Shown: positions 1 to 7,793 of the stretch, piece by piece
Position numbering within the stretch: the stretch's first letter is position 1
Layout: each line of letters begins with the position of its first letter
Assembly (NCBI GenBank): GCA_014465955.1
Contig: JACTVT010000042.1
Location: forward strand, 1-21,040
Direction: 5' to 3'
Source of the DNA: Eubacterium sp.
GTDB lineage: Bacteria > Bacillota > Clostridia > Oscillospirales > Acutalibacteraceae
DNA length: 21,040 bases
Notes under the pieces: model-generated
Told to the model about the DNA's origin: nothing
What the model saw: the letters and a program-made list of their open reading frames with translations, nothing else
Databases searched by the model: none
Translations under genes and position numbers: made by a program

Positions 1-1
1 T

Positions 2-478
2 ATAAGTAAAATTATTATTTCAACGGCAAAAACAAATATTAACGGTATTCGGTTGGCTGAAATTTTAAGAAACAATTATAACATTGAATGTGAAATGACA
101 AGCATTAACTATATTATTTTAATGAGCAGTATTGGTGATGAAAAATCTGCTTTTGAGAGATTAAAATGTGTTTTAACCGAAATTGACAGCAGTTTGACAT
201 TATCTGACATCAAAAAAATAAGAAAACCGCCTCTTTCACAAAAAAAATACAATCAATTTGAAATAAATAGAACAAGAAAAACCGAATTTTTGAAATCAGA
301 AAATATGATTTGTGCAGAAACAGTATTTACCTATCCGCCTGATATACCGATAATCATTAAAGGCGAAATTATTTCGGCAGAAATTATTGATTATATTAAT
401 CTGTGCTTTGAAAACGGCATAAATATTATAAGCGAAAGTAATTTACTGCCGCGCTATATATTGACAAAAGATGATTAA
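2..478 (+). CDS. Orn/Lys/Arg-type (fold III PLP) decarboxylase, C-terminal part (partial)
   Basis: The reading frame is open through the left window edge, so only the last 158 residues of the protein are seen. The internal TTG at 53 is not the start. The visible part matches the C-terminal domain of bacterial Orn/Lys/Arg decarboxylases, including the conserved stretch around YPPDIPIIIKGEII (roughly 60 to 45 residues before the end). Enzymes of this family are pyridoxal-phosphate dependent and decarboxylate lysine, ornithine or arginine to a diamine or agmatine. In Gram-positives many are shorter biosynthetic forms, and some family members have unrelated roles. The catalytic lysine and PLP site lie outside the window, so the substrate cannot be assigned. 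No terminator follows: the promoter of the next gene begins inside the last codons. Confidence 0.85.
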   Translation: MSKIIISTAKTNINGIRLAEILRNNYNIECEMTSINYIILMSSIGDEKSAFERLKCVLTEIDSSLTLSDIKKIRKPPLSQKKYNQFEINRTRKTEFLKSENMICAETVFTYPPDIPIIIKGEIISAEIIDYINLCFENGINIISESNLLPRYILTKDD

Positions 479-489
479 TCATATAAAAT
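461..489 (+). promoter_or_regulatory. Sigma-A promoter for the SCIFF gene
   Basis: TTGACA (461-466) and TAAAAT (484-489) are separated by exactly 17 bases. The -35 box lies in the last codons of the upstream decarboxylase gene. Predicted transcription would start near 496, giving a leader of about 33 bases before the ATG at 529. Assigned by match to the consensus only. Confidence 0.6.
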
Positions 490-528
490 AATAGCGTTAA
501 ATAATATTTGTGAATAGAGGTGCTTTAA

Positions 529-675
529 ATGAAAAGAATTAACACTTTAAGTTCTCGCAATCTTTGTGAGTCTGCTAAAAAAGGCGGCTGCGGTGAATGC
601 CAGACATCATGCCAGTCTGCAAGCAAAACATCTTGCTCAGTAGCAAACCAGAAGTGCGAACAACTCAAGAAATAA
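529..675 (+). CDS. scfA: SCIFF (six cysteines in forty-five) RiPP precursor peptide, variant
   Basis: This 48-residue peptide starts at ATG 529 after an AGAGGTG ribosome binding site and ends at TAA 673-675. It has six cysteines (13, 21, 24, 28, 36, 43) and the hallmark GGCGECQTSCQSA...KTSC core, which identifies it as SCIFF, the Clostridia-wide precursor of a radical-SAM thioether peptide (ranthipeptide class). Its maturase is encoded directly downstream, which supports the call. The function of mature SCIFF is not established; proposed roles include signalling or housekeeping. Oddly, the position that is normally the fourth core cysteine is Ser32, and the residue five further on is Ser37 rather than Thr. 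An extra cysteine at 13, near the leader/core border, restores the count to six. The gene is too short for most gene callers. Confidence 0.92.
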   Translation: MKRINTLSSRNLCESAKKGGCGECQTSCQSASKTSCSVANQKCEQLKK

Positions 676-696
676 TTATAATTCAATTAAAGACAT

Positions 697-733
697 ACGG
701 TACAATGCAGAACTTCTGCACTGTGCCGTTTTT
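697..733 (+). terminator. Terminator-like attenuator between SCIFF gene and maturase
   Basis: A 15-bp stem (697-711 with 715-729, one A.C mismatch and one G.U pair) closes a 3-base loop and is followed by a TTTTT run (729-733). This is the form of a Rho-independent terminator. It lies between the precursor and the maturase, where partial termination would give far more peptide message than enzyme message. No separate promoter for the maturase was recognised in the gap. Confidence 0.75.
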
Positions 734-752
734 ACTATCAGGAGAAAAGACA

Positions 753-2144
753 ATGATACACGCATATAAAATGAACGGCTACAATATTATACTTGATCAG
801 AACAGCGGCTGTGTTCATTCTGTTGACGAAGTAGCCTTTGATATAATCACTAAATACGAAAACGAAAGCAAAGAAGACATTAAGGCTTTTATACTCAACA
901 AATACAGTGACAGAGAAGATGTTACATCTGAAGATATAGATCTTTGCTTTGACGATATAGAAGCACTGATTGCCGACGGCAGGCTTTTTGCAAAAGACAC
1001 ATTTGAAGCAACTGCAAAGGAATTCAAAAAAAGGCAGGGTGTTGTAAAAGCTATTTGTCTGCACGTTGCCCACGACTGCAATCTGGCGTGCAAATACTGC
1101 TTTGCAGGCAAAGGCGAATATGACGGTCCGAAAGGCTTAATGAGCCTTGAAACAGGTAAAAGAGCGCTTGATTTTCTTATTGAACAAAGCGGAACAAGAA
1201 GAAATCTTGAGGTTGACTTTTTCGGCGGTGAGCCCCTGCTTAACTGGGATGTATGCAAAAAACTTGTTGAATACGGCAGAAGCAAGGAAAAAGAATTCAA
1301 CAAAAATTTCCGTTTCACGCTTACAACAAACGGTGTGCTTGTTGATAATGAGGTTATTGATTTCTGCAACAAGGAAATGGGAAATGTTGTTCTTTCACTT
1401 GACGGCAGAAAAGAAACGCACGACAGACTGCGCACTGCCTGCAACGGCAAAGGCTCATATGATTTAATTATTGACAAATTCAAGAAATTTGCAAATGCAA
1501 GAAATCAGGAAAATTATTATATGAGGGGCACTTATACTCATCATAATACTGATTTTTCAAAGGACATATTGCATATGGCAGATATGGGATTCAAAGAATT
1601 ATCTATCGAGCCTGTTGTATGTGACCCGAGCGAACCATATGCTTTAAAAGAAAGCGATTTACCTGTCCTGAAAGAACAGTACGAAATTCTTGCAACGGAA
1701 ATGCTGAGAAGATACAGAAAAGGAAACGGCTTTACATTTTACCATTATATGATAGACCTTGACGCAGGTCCGTGCATTGTTAAAAGAGTATCGGGATGCG
1801 GCGTAGGCACTGAGTATATGGCAGTTACACCTGACGGTGATTTATATCCGTGCCATCAATTTGTCGGCGATGAAAAATTCCTGCTCGGCAATATTTGGAA
1901 CGGCGTTACAAATAAAGAGGTTTTAAATCAGTTCAATGAATGTAATGTGTATTCACACAAGGAATGCAAAGACTGTTTTGCAAAATTATATTGCAGCGGC
2001 GGATGTGCAGCAAATGCATATCACACAACAGGCAGTGTAAACGGCGTATATGAATTTGGCTGTGAACTGCACAGAAAAAGAATTGAATGCGCAATTATGC
2101 TTAAAGTAGCAGAAGCCGAAGAAGGTTTTAAAGTTACATATTAA
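753..2144 (+). CDS. scfB: Radical SAM/SPASM thioether-forming SCIFF peptide maturase (CteB-like)
   Basis: This 463-residue enzyme installs thioether cross-links in the SCIFF peptide by radical chemistry from S-adenosylmethionine. The ATG at 753 is chosen because GGAGA sits 7 bases upstream; the frame is open further upstream to 597, but that extension runs through the attenuator and the SCIFF gene. An N-terminal region of about 100 residues fits a peptide-binding RiPP recognition element. It is followed by the CX3CX2C cluster motif (Cys109, Cys113, Cys116), a DFFGGEPL stretch typical of the SAM-binding region, and a cysteine-rich C-terminal SPASM domain (CGVGTEYMAV, PDGDLYPCHQF, CKDCFAKLYCSGGC) that binds two auxiliary iron-sulphur clusters. 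Length and motif order match the SCIFF maturase family. All cluster cysteines appear intact, so the enzyme should be active even though its substrate is unusual. The CoA-transferase gene begins 27 bases downstream without a terminator. Confidence 0.93.
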   Translation: MIHAYKMNGYNIILDQNSGCVHSVDEVAFDIITKYENESKEDIKAFILNKYSDREDVTSEDIDLCFDDIEALIADGRLFAKDTFEATAKEFKKRQGVVKAICLHVAHDCNLACKYCFAGKGEYDGPKGLMSLETGKRALDFLIEQSGTRRNLEVDFFGGEPLLNWDVCKKLVEYGRSKEKEFNKNFRFTLTTNGVLVDNEVIDFCNKEMGNVVLSLDGRKETHDRLRTACNGKGSYDLIIDKFKKFANARNQENYYMRGTYTHHNTDFSKDILHMADMGFKELSIEPVVCDPSEPYALKESDLPVLKEQYEILATEMLRRYRKGNGFTFYHYMIDLDAGPCIVKRVSGCGVGTEYMAVTPDGDLYPCHQFVGDEKFLLGNIWNGVTNKEVLNQFNECNVYSHKECKDCFAKLYCSGGCAANAYHTTGSVNGVYEFGCELHRKRIECAIMLKVAEAEEGFKVTY

Positions 2145-2171
2145 TTCGTACTTTTTAAGGAGTAATTATTT

Positions 2172-3476
2172 ATGGATTGGAAATCAATTTATAAAAGCAA
2201 AGTTGTTACGGCTCGGGAAGCAATAAGCCACATAAAAAGCGGTGATGCAATTGTAACTGCTTTCGGCTGCGGTCAGCCATATGCCGTTGAAAGAGCGCTT
2301 GCAGATGATTTTGAAAGACTGCACGATGTTACAATTCACAGTATGATTTACTTAAAAGAAACACCGTGGATTGATGATAAATTCAAAGGTCATATACGCT
2401 TCAACACATTATTTGCTTCTGCTTCAAACAGAAAGGCAATTACAGAAGGAAAGGTTGATTACACGCCGTGCCATTTCAGTGAAATTCCTATGGTATTAAA
2501 AGAATATATAAAGCCGAGAGTTACTATGATGAGCGTTACTCCGCCTGATGAAAACGGTTATGTTTCGCTCGGAACAACCGTTGATTATATTGAAAGCACA
2601 CTTCACTACTGTGATTTAAAAATAGCACAGGTAAATAAATATATGCCCTACACATATGGCAATGCGGTAAAGCACATCAGCGAATTTGATTATTTTGTGG
2701 AATGTGATGAGCCTTTGCCAGAAGTCCCCTCTGCCCCGCTTTCTGATGTTGAACTTGCAATCGGCAGAAACTGCGCATCGCTTATCAAAAACGGCGACTG
2801 CATTCAACTTGGTATAGGCGGTATTCCAAATGCAATATGTGAAAATCTTAAAGACAAAAAAGACTTGGGACTTCATTCAGAACTTGTGGGTGACGGTGTT
2901 GTTCCGCTGCTTAAATCAGGTGTTATAAACAACAGTAAAAAGCAGACGCATACAGGCAAGACTGTTTTAGGGCTGGCATTCGGTACTAAAGTTTTATTTG
3001 ACTATATTAATCAAAATAAAGATGTCGAAATCCACCCGATAGAATATGTTAATAACCCCTATGAAATTGCAAAGAACGATAATTTTATCTCAATAAACTC
3101 CTGTTTGCAGGTTGATTTAATGGGTCAGGTTGTATCAGACAGCATTGGACTAAATCAGTTTTCAGGTGCAGGCGGTCAGGTCGATTTTGTCCGTGGTGCA
3201 ACAATGAGCAAAGGCGGAAAATCAATTATTGCAATGCCGTCTACTGCTAAAAATAATTCAATTTCAAAAATCGTTCCGACAATTACTGCAAATTCTGCAA
3301 TTACCACATCAAGAAATGATGTTGACCGCATTGTGACTGAATACGGCATTGCCGAACTTAAAGGCAAAACATTAAAAGACAGAGCAAAAGCGCTTATAAA
3401 AATTGCTCATCCCAATTTCAGAAACGATTTAATTAAAGTTTTTGAAGAAAGATTTAAAACAGATTATTCAAAATAA
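2172..3476 (+). CDS. Acetyl-CoA hydrolase/transferase family CoA-transferase (4-hydroxybutyrate/butyrate:acetate type)
   Basis: A 434-residue protein of the family that contains 4-hydroxybutyrate CoA-transferase and butyryl-CoA:acetate CoA-transferase. These move CoA between acyl-CoA and a free acid, typically acetate, in clostridial fermentation. Glu237, in the LHSELVGDGV context, is the expected catalytic glutamate that forms the glutamyl-CoA thioester. The GIGGIPN motif (214-220) and the GAGGQVDFVRGA stretch in the C-terminal half are the usual CoA-site glycine-rich elements. The start at ATG 2172 has AAGGAG 10 bases upstream. Length is normal for the family. Substrate cannot be fixed by eye; butyrate, propionate, 4-hydroxybutyrate and aminobutyrate-pathway acids are all possible. 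Only 27 bases separate it from the maturase, so read-through transcription is likely, though no functional link is known. Confidence 0.88.
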   Translation: MDWKSIYKSKVVTAREAISHIKSGDAIVTAFGCGQPYAVERALADDFERLHDVTIHSMIYLKETPWIDDKFKGHIRFNTLFASASNRKAITEGKVDYTPCHFSEIPMVLKEYIKPRVTMMSVTPPDENGYVSLGTTVDYIESTLHYCDLKIAQVNKYMPYTYGNAVKHISEFDYFVECDEPLPEVPSAPLSDVELAIGRNCASLIKNGDCIQLGIGGIPNAICENLKDKKDLGLHSELVGDGVVPLLKSGVINNSKKQTHTGKTVLGLAFGTKVLFDYINQNKDVEIHPIEYVNNPYEIAKNDNFISINSCLQVDLMGQVVSDSIGLNQFSGAGGQVDFVRGATMSKGGKSIIAMPSTAKNNSISKIVPTITANSAITTSRNDVDRIVTEYGIAELKGKTLKDRAKALIKIAHPNFRNDLIKVFEERFKTDYSK

Positions 3477-3503
3477 ATTAATAATTAATTTTTTACTTTA
3501 CTA

Positions 3504-3532
3504 TTGCGTTAATGCACTAAACGTTGTATAAT
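3504..3532 (+). promoter_or_regulatory. Sigma-A promoter for the E2-type acyltransferase
   Basis: TTGCGT (3504-3509) and a perfect TATAAT (3527-3532) are spaced by 17 bases. The ATG of the downstream gene is at 3564, so the leader would be about 25 bases with AAGGAG inside it. This separates the acyltransferase from the CoA-transferase transcript, although no terminator was seen after 3476. Confidence 0.7.
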
Positions 3533-3563
3533 TTTTTTGACAAAACACGCAAGGAGTAAAAAA

Positions 3564-4487
3564 ATGGCAATAATTAAAAAAGAAAGATTCGGAATTGCAA
3601 GAAAAATTGTTGCAAATATGACATCTGAAAGCTGGCAGGATATTCCCCACGCAGTTGTTACCTACGAGGCTGATGTTACCGAATTTCTTAAATACTGCAA
3701 AAAGTTAAACGAAGGTGTTACCGACAAGTCAAAAAAGATTACAATAAATACCGTTATAATGAAAGTAATCTGCGAAGGACTTATTGTAGCACCGAAAATG
3801 AACTGCACACTTCATTTTGAAAAAAGGCTTGTAAGAGGCACACTGACTTATCACGACACAATTGATATTTCAATGCCGACTATACTTAAAACAAATGAAA
3901 TGATGACCATAACAATGCACGATATGGGCAACAAAACCTTATCGGAAATGACTGCTCATATTAATGATAAAATCAGACGTGCAAATAATTCCGATATGAA
4001 CGAGGTTATGTTTGAGGTTTCGCTTGCAAATACACTTACAGGACTGAAAAACGGTCACGTTGTACAGACAGTCAACCGACTTATAGGTTCAAAAATGCCC
4101 GGCAAGCATCAGGTACATACGCTTCACGGCAAAAAGAAAAAAGAATATTATGCTATTCCCGAAACAGAACGTCTTACCAAGTATGACATTGAACAAGGCA
4201 CAACAACAATAAGCAACCTTGGTTCTGTTTACAGAGAGCATAAAGGCGCATGCACCCTGCTTGAAATCATTCCGCCGCAGACAACGGCATTTGCAGTCGG
4301 AGCCACACAGAAAAGACCGACAGTTGTTACCGATAAAAAAGGTGAAGATAAGATTGAAATCAGGCAGATTCTTCCCATTACAATTGCAATTGACCACAGG
4401 TCGCTTGATTACGGCGATATGGTGCCGTTTATGAGAAGACTTGATGAAATTTTCGCAAACCCCGAAGTTGTTCTTACATGGAAATAA
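3564..4487 (+). CDS. Stand-alone 2-oxoacid dehydrogenase E2-type acyltransferase (catalytic domain only)
   Basis: A 307-residue protein equal to the catalytic (CAT-fold) domain of lipoamide acyltransferases, with no lipoyl domain and no E1/E3-binding domain. The start at ATG 3564 follows AAGGAG by 7 bases; an upstream in-frame TTG at 3537 lacks such a site and lies just beyond the -10 box. The GTTTISNLGS element (212-221) matches the conserved GTFTISNLG of E2 proteins. The catalytic histidine is His278 in DHRSLDYG; the usual motif is HxxxDG, and here a tyrosine stands between Asp282 and Gly284. Proteins of this short type occur in anaerobes, and their acyl acceptor is not established. A role in CoA-thioester or acyl transfer next to the CoA-transferase is plausible but inferred only from position. 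It ends in a terminator shared with the convergent protease gene. Confidence 0.82.
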   Translation: MAIIKKERFGIARKIVANMTSESWQDIPHAVVTYEADVTEFLKYCKKLNEGVTDKSKKITINTVIMKVICEGLIVAPKMNCTLHFEKRLVRGTLTYHDTIDISMPTILKTNEMMTITMHDMGNKTLSEMTAHINDKIRRANNSDMNEVMFEVSLANTLTGLKNGHVVQTVNRLIGSKMPGKHQVHTLHGKKKKEYYAIPETERLTKYDIEQGTTTISNLGSVYREHKGACTLLEIIPPQTTAFAVGATQKRPTVVTDKKGEDKIEIRQILPITIAIDHRSLDYGDMVPFMRRLDEIFANPEVVLTWK

Positions 4488-4498
4488 AAACTGCAACA

Positions 4499-4526
4499 AA
4501 AAGCACAGGAAAACTCCTGTGCTTTT
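4499..4526. terminator. Bidirectional Rho-independent terminator
   Basis: A perfect 12-bp stem (4499-4510 with 4515-4526) with a 4-base AAAC loop. The arms start with AAAA and end with TTTT, so a T-run follows the stem on either strand. It lies between the stop codons of two convergent genes (4487 on plus, 4529 on minus) and can serve both. Confidence 0.9.
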
Positions 4527-4528
4527 AT

Positions 4529-7500
4529 TTATGCTGATTTAAGCATATTTCTGATTGTTTCTTTTGTATTACTGTCTATATCATTATCTGCTAAAACTGC
4601 CTGTGCAACCTGTGAAAACGAGCGAGTAAGAATATCTGAATAAAAGTATTTACCGTTAATTTTTACATAAGCACGTGCAGATATATTAAAATCATATGCA
4701 CTTTCAGGAATATCGGTAAATACAAGATTATAGGTTGTTACACCATCGTCGTGTCTGATTCTATTAGGTGCTGACATATTATAGATTGTTTTGCCGTCAG
4801 CATTATATGCAGTAAGCAATTTATTATCCGTGCTGCTATCTGAATAAATAAAACCGAATTCTTCAACGTTTTTATTTTTCGTATCATAAAATGAAAATCC
4901 GAATCGAAGCCCTGCGTCTGTTACACGAATTGAGCCGCCCTTTGCATTAACATCAACAAATTCAAGATTATATTTATCGGCATAATTTTCAGCACAACTC
5001 CCCTTTTCGCCCTGAATTGTCAATGTAGGATTTGGATTTGCTTCCGCACATTCTTCAAAAACAGATTTCGTAACGACTACCGAATTATCCGATGTCGGCA
5101 GACTGCCTGCCGTTTTTAAGTTTGGGGCATACAGAGAATTAACTGAGCTTTCATAAAAAGCATTATTGCCTACAGATTTAAGATTGGGCAAATCAAGCTC
5201 TGTTAATCCGCCTGTATATGCAAAGGCATAGTTATCTGCATTTTCTAAATTAGGAGCAATAAGGGTTGTCAGCGTCGGATTTATCTTCAATTCAAGTGTT
5301 ATATAACTTTGATTAGCAAAAGCATAAGAACCTAACTTTTTAAGATTCGGTGCATTCATGGTTTCAATTCCTGTATTAACGAAAGCTTTATCCTCTATCG
5401 TCTCAACAGAAGATAAATCTGCATTTTTCAAATTATATGCCATATAAAATGCAAATTGTTCTATTGTTTTTACTTTAGGAAAATATATGCTGTTTAATTT
5501 TTGACACAGATTGAATGCCATGTGTTTTATAACTAATGCATTATCAAATTTAACTTTTTCAAGTTTATTGCATTCATTAAAACAAAATTCAGATACTTTA
5601 GTAACAAACGGAAAATTTACTTCAGTTAAATTATAGCATCGGTAAAATGTTCCGACATCAATATCGTCTGTAGCCAAAAGAGAAGTTAATTTCGGAGCAT
5701 AAATATTTTTCAGTCTGTAGCAGTAAGCAAATGCATCCGTATCTATCGAAACAACATTATCAAGTTTTACCGTTCTCAGCACATAACAATCTTTAAAACA
5801 AGAATATGGCACGGCTTCAAGTGAAGGAAGATTAACTTCTTTTAAATATTTATTTCCTGCAAATGTCCAATCATCTACATATTTTAGTTTCGGATACTCA
5901 ATAACTCTGAACTTTCCCAGAAGAGCCTCTGAGCCTATGTATTCAAGATTAGGTGCATCCAAAACAAGCAGGCAGTCTGCATCTCCCAAAGCATAATCCT
6001 CTAATCTCGTTATACCTTTGCCCTCAATAAATTCTATATGTGAATCTATTGCATTAATGTAATTGTTACCTTCAATAACTTTTACAGTGTCAGGAAATGT
6101 AATGCTCCTGCAATAATTAAACGCATCTGCTGTAACACCTTGTGCAGTGATATTATTTATTATTTCAGGCACAATTAGTTCTTCTAAATCTCCGTTATAT
6201 TTTGTTATATATCCTCTGTCATCAATTTCGAAATCGTTTTCATCCGCATAAAATCTCATTTTATATTCACAGGCTTTCGGAATGCTTTTTGATTTACTAT
6301 CCGAAACTGCAATTGCTCTTACAGATATGGTTTCATCAACTAATATTGGTTTTTCATAAAGTGTTCCGTTATTTGCAGATGGATATGATTCATCGGTAGT
6401 GTAATATATTTCCGCACCATTATCTGCAGTTAATGTTAATTCAAATTCATTATGATATGTACCTATTTCTACGGAAAACTCAACAGAACTGTTTTGTTCT
6501 GTAATATCCATTGTTTTTAATATCTGCGGCATACCATAGCCAAAGCATTCTTTATCTGTTTTGGGATCATCGACTACAAAATAAGTTGCAAGATTGGGTG
6601 TATATTCCTGGGCAGCATGAAAGCCGTCATAATATGCTAAATCCTCCATAGGAACACAGGAATCAATAAGTTTCTGCTTTACCTGTTCAATGCTTAAATT
6701 CGGTGACACACTGAGCACCATTGCTGCCGCCGCAGATACAAACGGAACGGAAAAGGAAGTACCGTTATCTGTTTCGTCTTTTGAATTATATCCGCTCATT
6801 TCAAGTAAATAACCGGGTGCAACAAAATCTATTTCTTCACCGAAATTTGAAAAGAAAGCACGGTTTCCGTTTTTATCAATTGCACCTACTGTAAATACTT
6901 CATCCATATTGGCAGGATAGTATTTTGAAACATCATCAGATGCATTACCTGCCGAATTAACGATGATAACTCCTTTATCATAGGCATTTTTAACGGCATC
7001 AATAATTACCTCTGATTTTTCCTGTGATGTTATACTAAGGCTGATAACATCTGCACCGTCATTAACAGCCTTTTCTATTCCCTGTGCAACTGCCAAATGC
7101 GTTCCCTGATTATATTTATTCGTTACCTTATATGCAGTTATCTTTACATTATCACTTGTGTTATCAACAAGAATACTTGCAATATGAGAGCCGTGACCGT
7201 TGTTATCATATGCACTGTTTTCTCTGCCGTCGGAGCTAAGATTAACTCCTGAATCAATAACTCTACCGGTAAACATTTCATTGGTAAACTTTACACCTGT
7301 GTCTATTAAAGCAATATTGACTTGTGAAAGAGAAATATTGTTGTTCACAACATAATTCTTTGCTTCGTCAGAACCCATCATATCATTACCGTAGGACAGA
7401 GATTGACCCTCCATAATTCCGTCTGTTTCTGCCCACTGAACATAACTGAGTGAATTATAGTATTCAAGGGCTGCATTTGCAGAGGTGATATCCGAATACT

Positions 7501-7762
7501 GATATATGTATATTTTATCTGTTCCCTTAACAAACTGAGCATCACCGTATGTATCAGGCTTGCGGTTTGCTTTAACAATAATTCTGCACTCAGCAGAGTC
7601 TTCAAGTTCTTTACCGTTTTCAGCCTCCTCCTGATACAGTTCGGATAACTCCTCAACAACCGTATCGATGGAATTGCCCGTTGCCGCAAAAGTCGGCATA
7701 ACAAAACTGACTGAAGCAATCAGTATTGTAAATGAACATATTATACTTATTATTCTTTTCAT
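4529..7762 (-). CDS. Secreted subtilisin-like (S8) protease with chitobiase-like domain and BspA-type leucine-rich repeats
   Basis: A 1077-residue modular exoprotein. Residues 1-27 form a signal peptide (basic start, hydrophobic core, likely cleavage near FAAT). Residues about 55-120 resemble an I9-type propeptide. The S8 catalytic domain spans about 125-380 with Asp154 (ALIDTG), His190 (NNGHGSH), Asn273 (SAGN, oxyanion) and Ser336 (GTSFSVP), so the triad is complete. Residues about 425-505 look like the CHB_HEX_C_1 fold (EIYYTTDESYPS). From about 515 to 925 there are repeated LRR_5/BspA-type units (for example AFAYC, LPNLKSVGNNAF, APNLKT). A further domain of about 130 residues ends the protein. 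No LPXTG or dockerin was seen, so its attachment to the cell, if any, is unclear. GGGGTGA precedes the ATG. It follows the GH30 gene by 31 bases and probably shares its transcript. Substrate unknown. Confidence 0.9.
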   Translation of the reverse strand: MKRIISIICSFTILIASVSFVMPTFAATGNSIDTVVEELSELYQEEAENGKELEDSAECRIIVKANRKPDTYGDAQFVKGTDKIYIYQYSDITSANAALEYYNSLSYVQWAETDGIMEGQSLSYGNDMMGSDEAKNYVVNNNISLSQVNIALIDTGVKFTNEMFTGRVIDSGVNLSSDGRENSAYDNNGHGSHIASILVDNTSDNVKITAYKVTNKYNQGTHLAVAQGIEKAVNDGADVISLSITSQEKSEVIIDAVKNAYDKGVIIVNSAGNASDDVSKYYPANMDEVFTVGAIDKNGNRAFFSNFGEEIDFVAPGYLLEMSGYNSKDETDNGTSFSVPFVSAAAAMVLSVSPNLSIEQVKQKLIDSCVPMEDLAYYDGFHAAQEYTPNLATYFVVDDPKTDKECFGYGMPQILKTMDITEQNSSVEFSVEIGTYHNEFELTLTADNGAEIYYTTDESYPSANNGTLYEKPILVDETISVRAIAVSDSKSKSIPKACEYKMRFYADENDFEIDDRGYITKYNGDLEELIVPEIINNITAQGVTADAFNYCRSITFPDTVKVIEGNNYINAIDSHIEFIEGKGITRLEDYALGDADCLLVLDAPNLEYIGSEALLGKFRVIEYPKLKYVDDWTFAGNKYLKEVNLPSLEAVPYSCFKDCYVLRTVKLDNVVSIDTDAFAYCYRLKNIYAPKLTSLLATDDIDVGTFYRCYNLTEVNFPFVTKVSEFCFNECNKLEKVKFDNALVIKHMAFNLCQKLNSIYFPKVKTIEQFAFYMAYNLKNADLSSVETIEDKAFVNTGIETMNAPNLKKLGSYAFANQSYITLELKINPTLTTLIAPNLENADNYAFAYTGGLTELDLPNLKSVGNNAFYESSVNSLYAPNLKTAGSLPTSDNSVVVTKSVFEECAEANPNPTLTIQGEKGSCAENYADKYNLEFVDVNAKGGSIRVTDAGLRFGFSFYDTKNKNVEEFGFIYSDSSTDNKLLTAYNADGKTIYNMSAPNRIRHDDGVTTYNLVFTDIPESAYDFNISARAYVKINGKYFYSDILTRSFSQVAQAVLADNDIDSNTKETIRNMLKSA

Positions 7763-7793
7763 AAAATCACCCCTGAAAAGTAATTATTAAAAA

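Noticed and set aside
597..752. Possible longer maturase starting at 597 inside the SCIFF gene region
   Set aside because: The extension overlaps the SCIFF coding region in another frame and the attenuator hairpin; GGAGA before ATG 753 gives a normal family length.
815..1483. A 222-codon open frame on the minus strand
   Set aside because: It is a shadow of the radical SAM gene with no protein-like pattern; the opposite frame carries all conserved cysteines.
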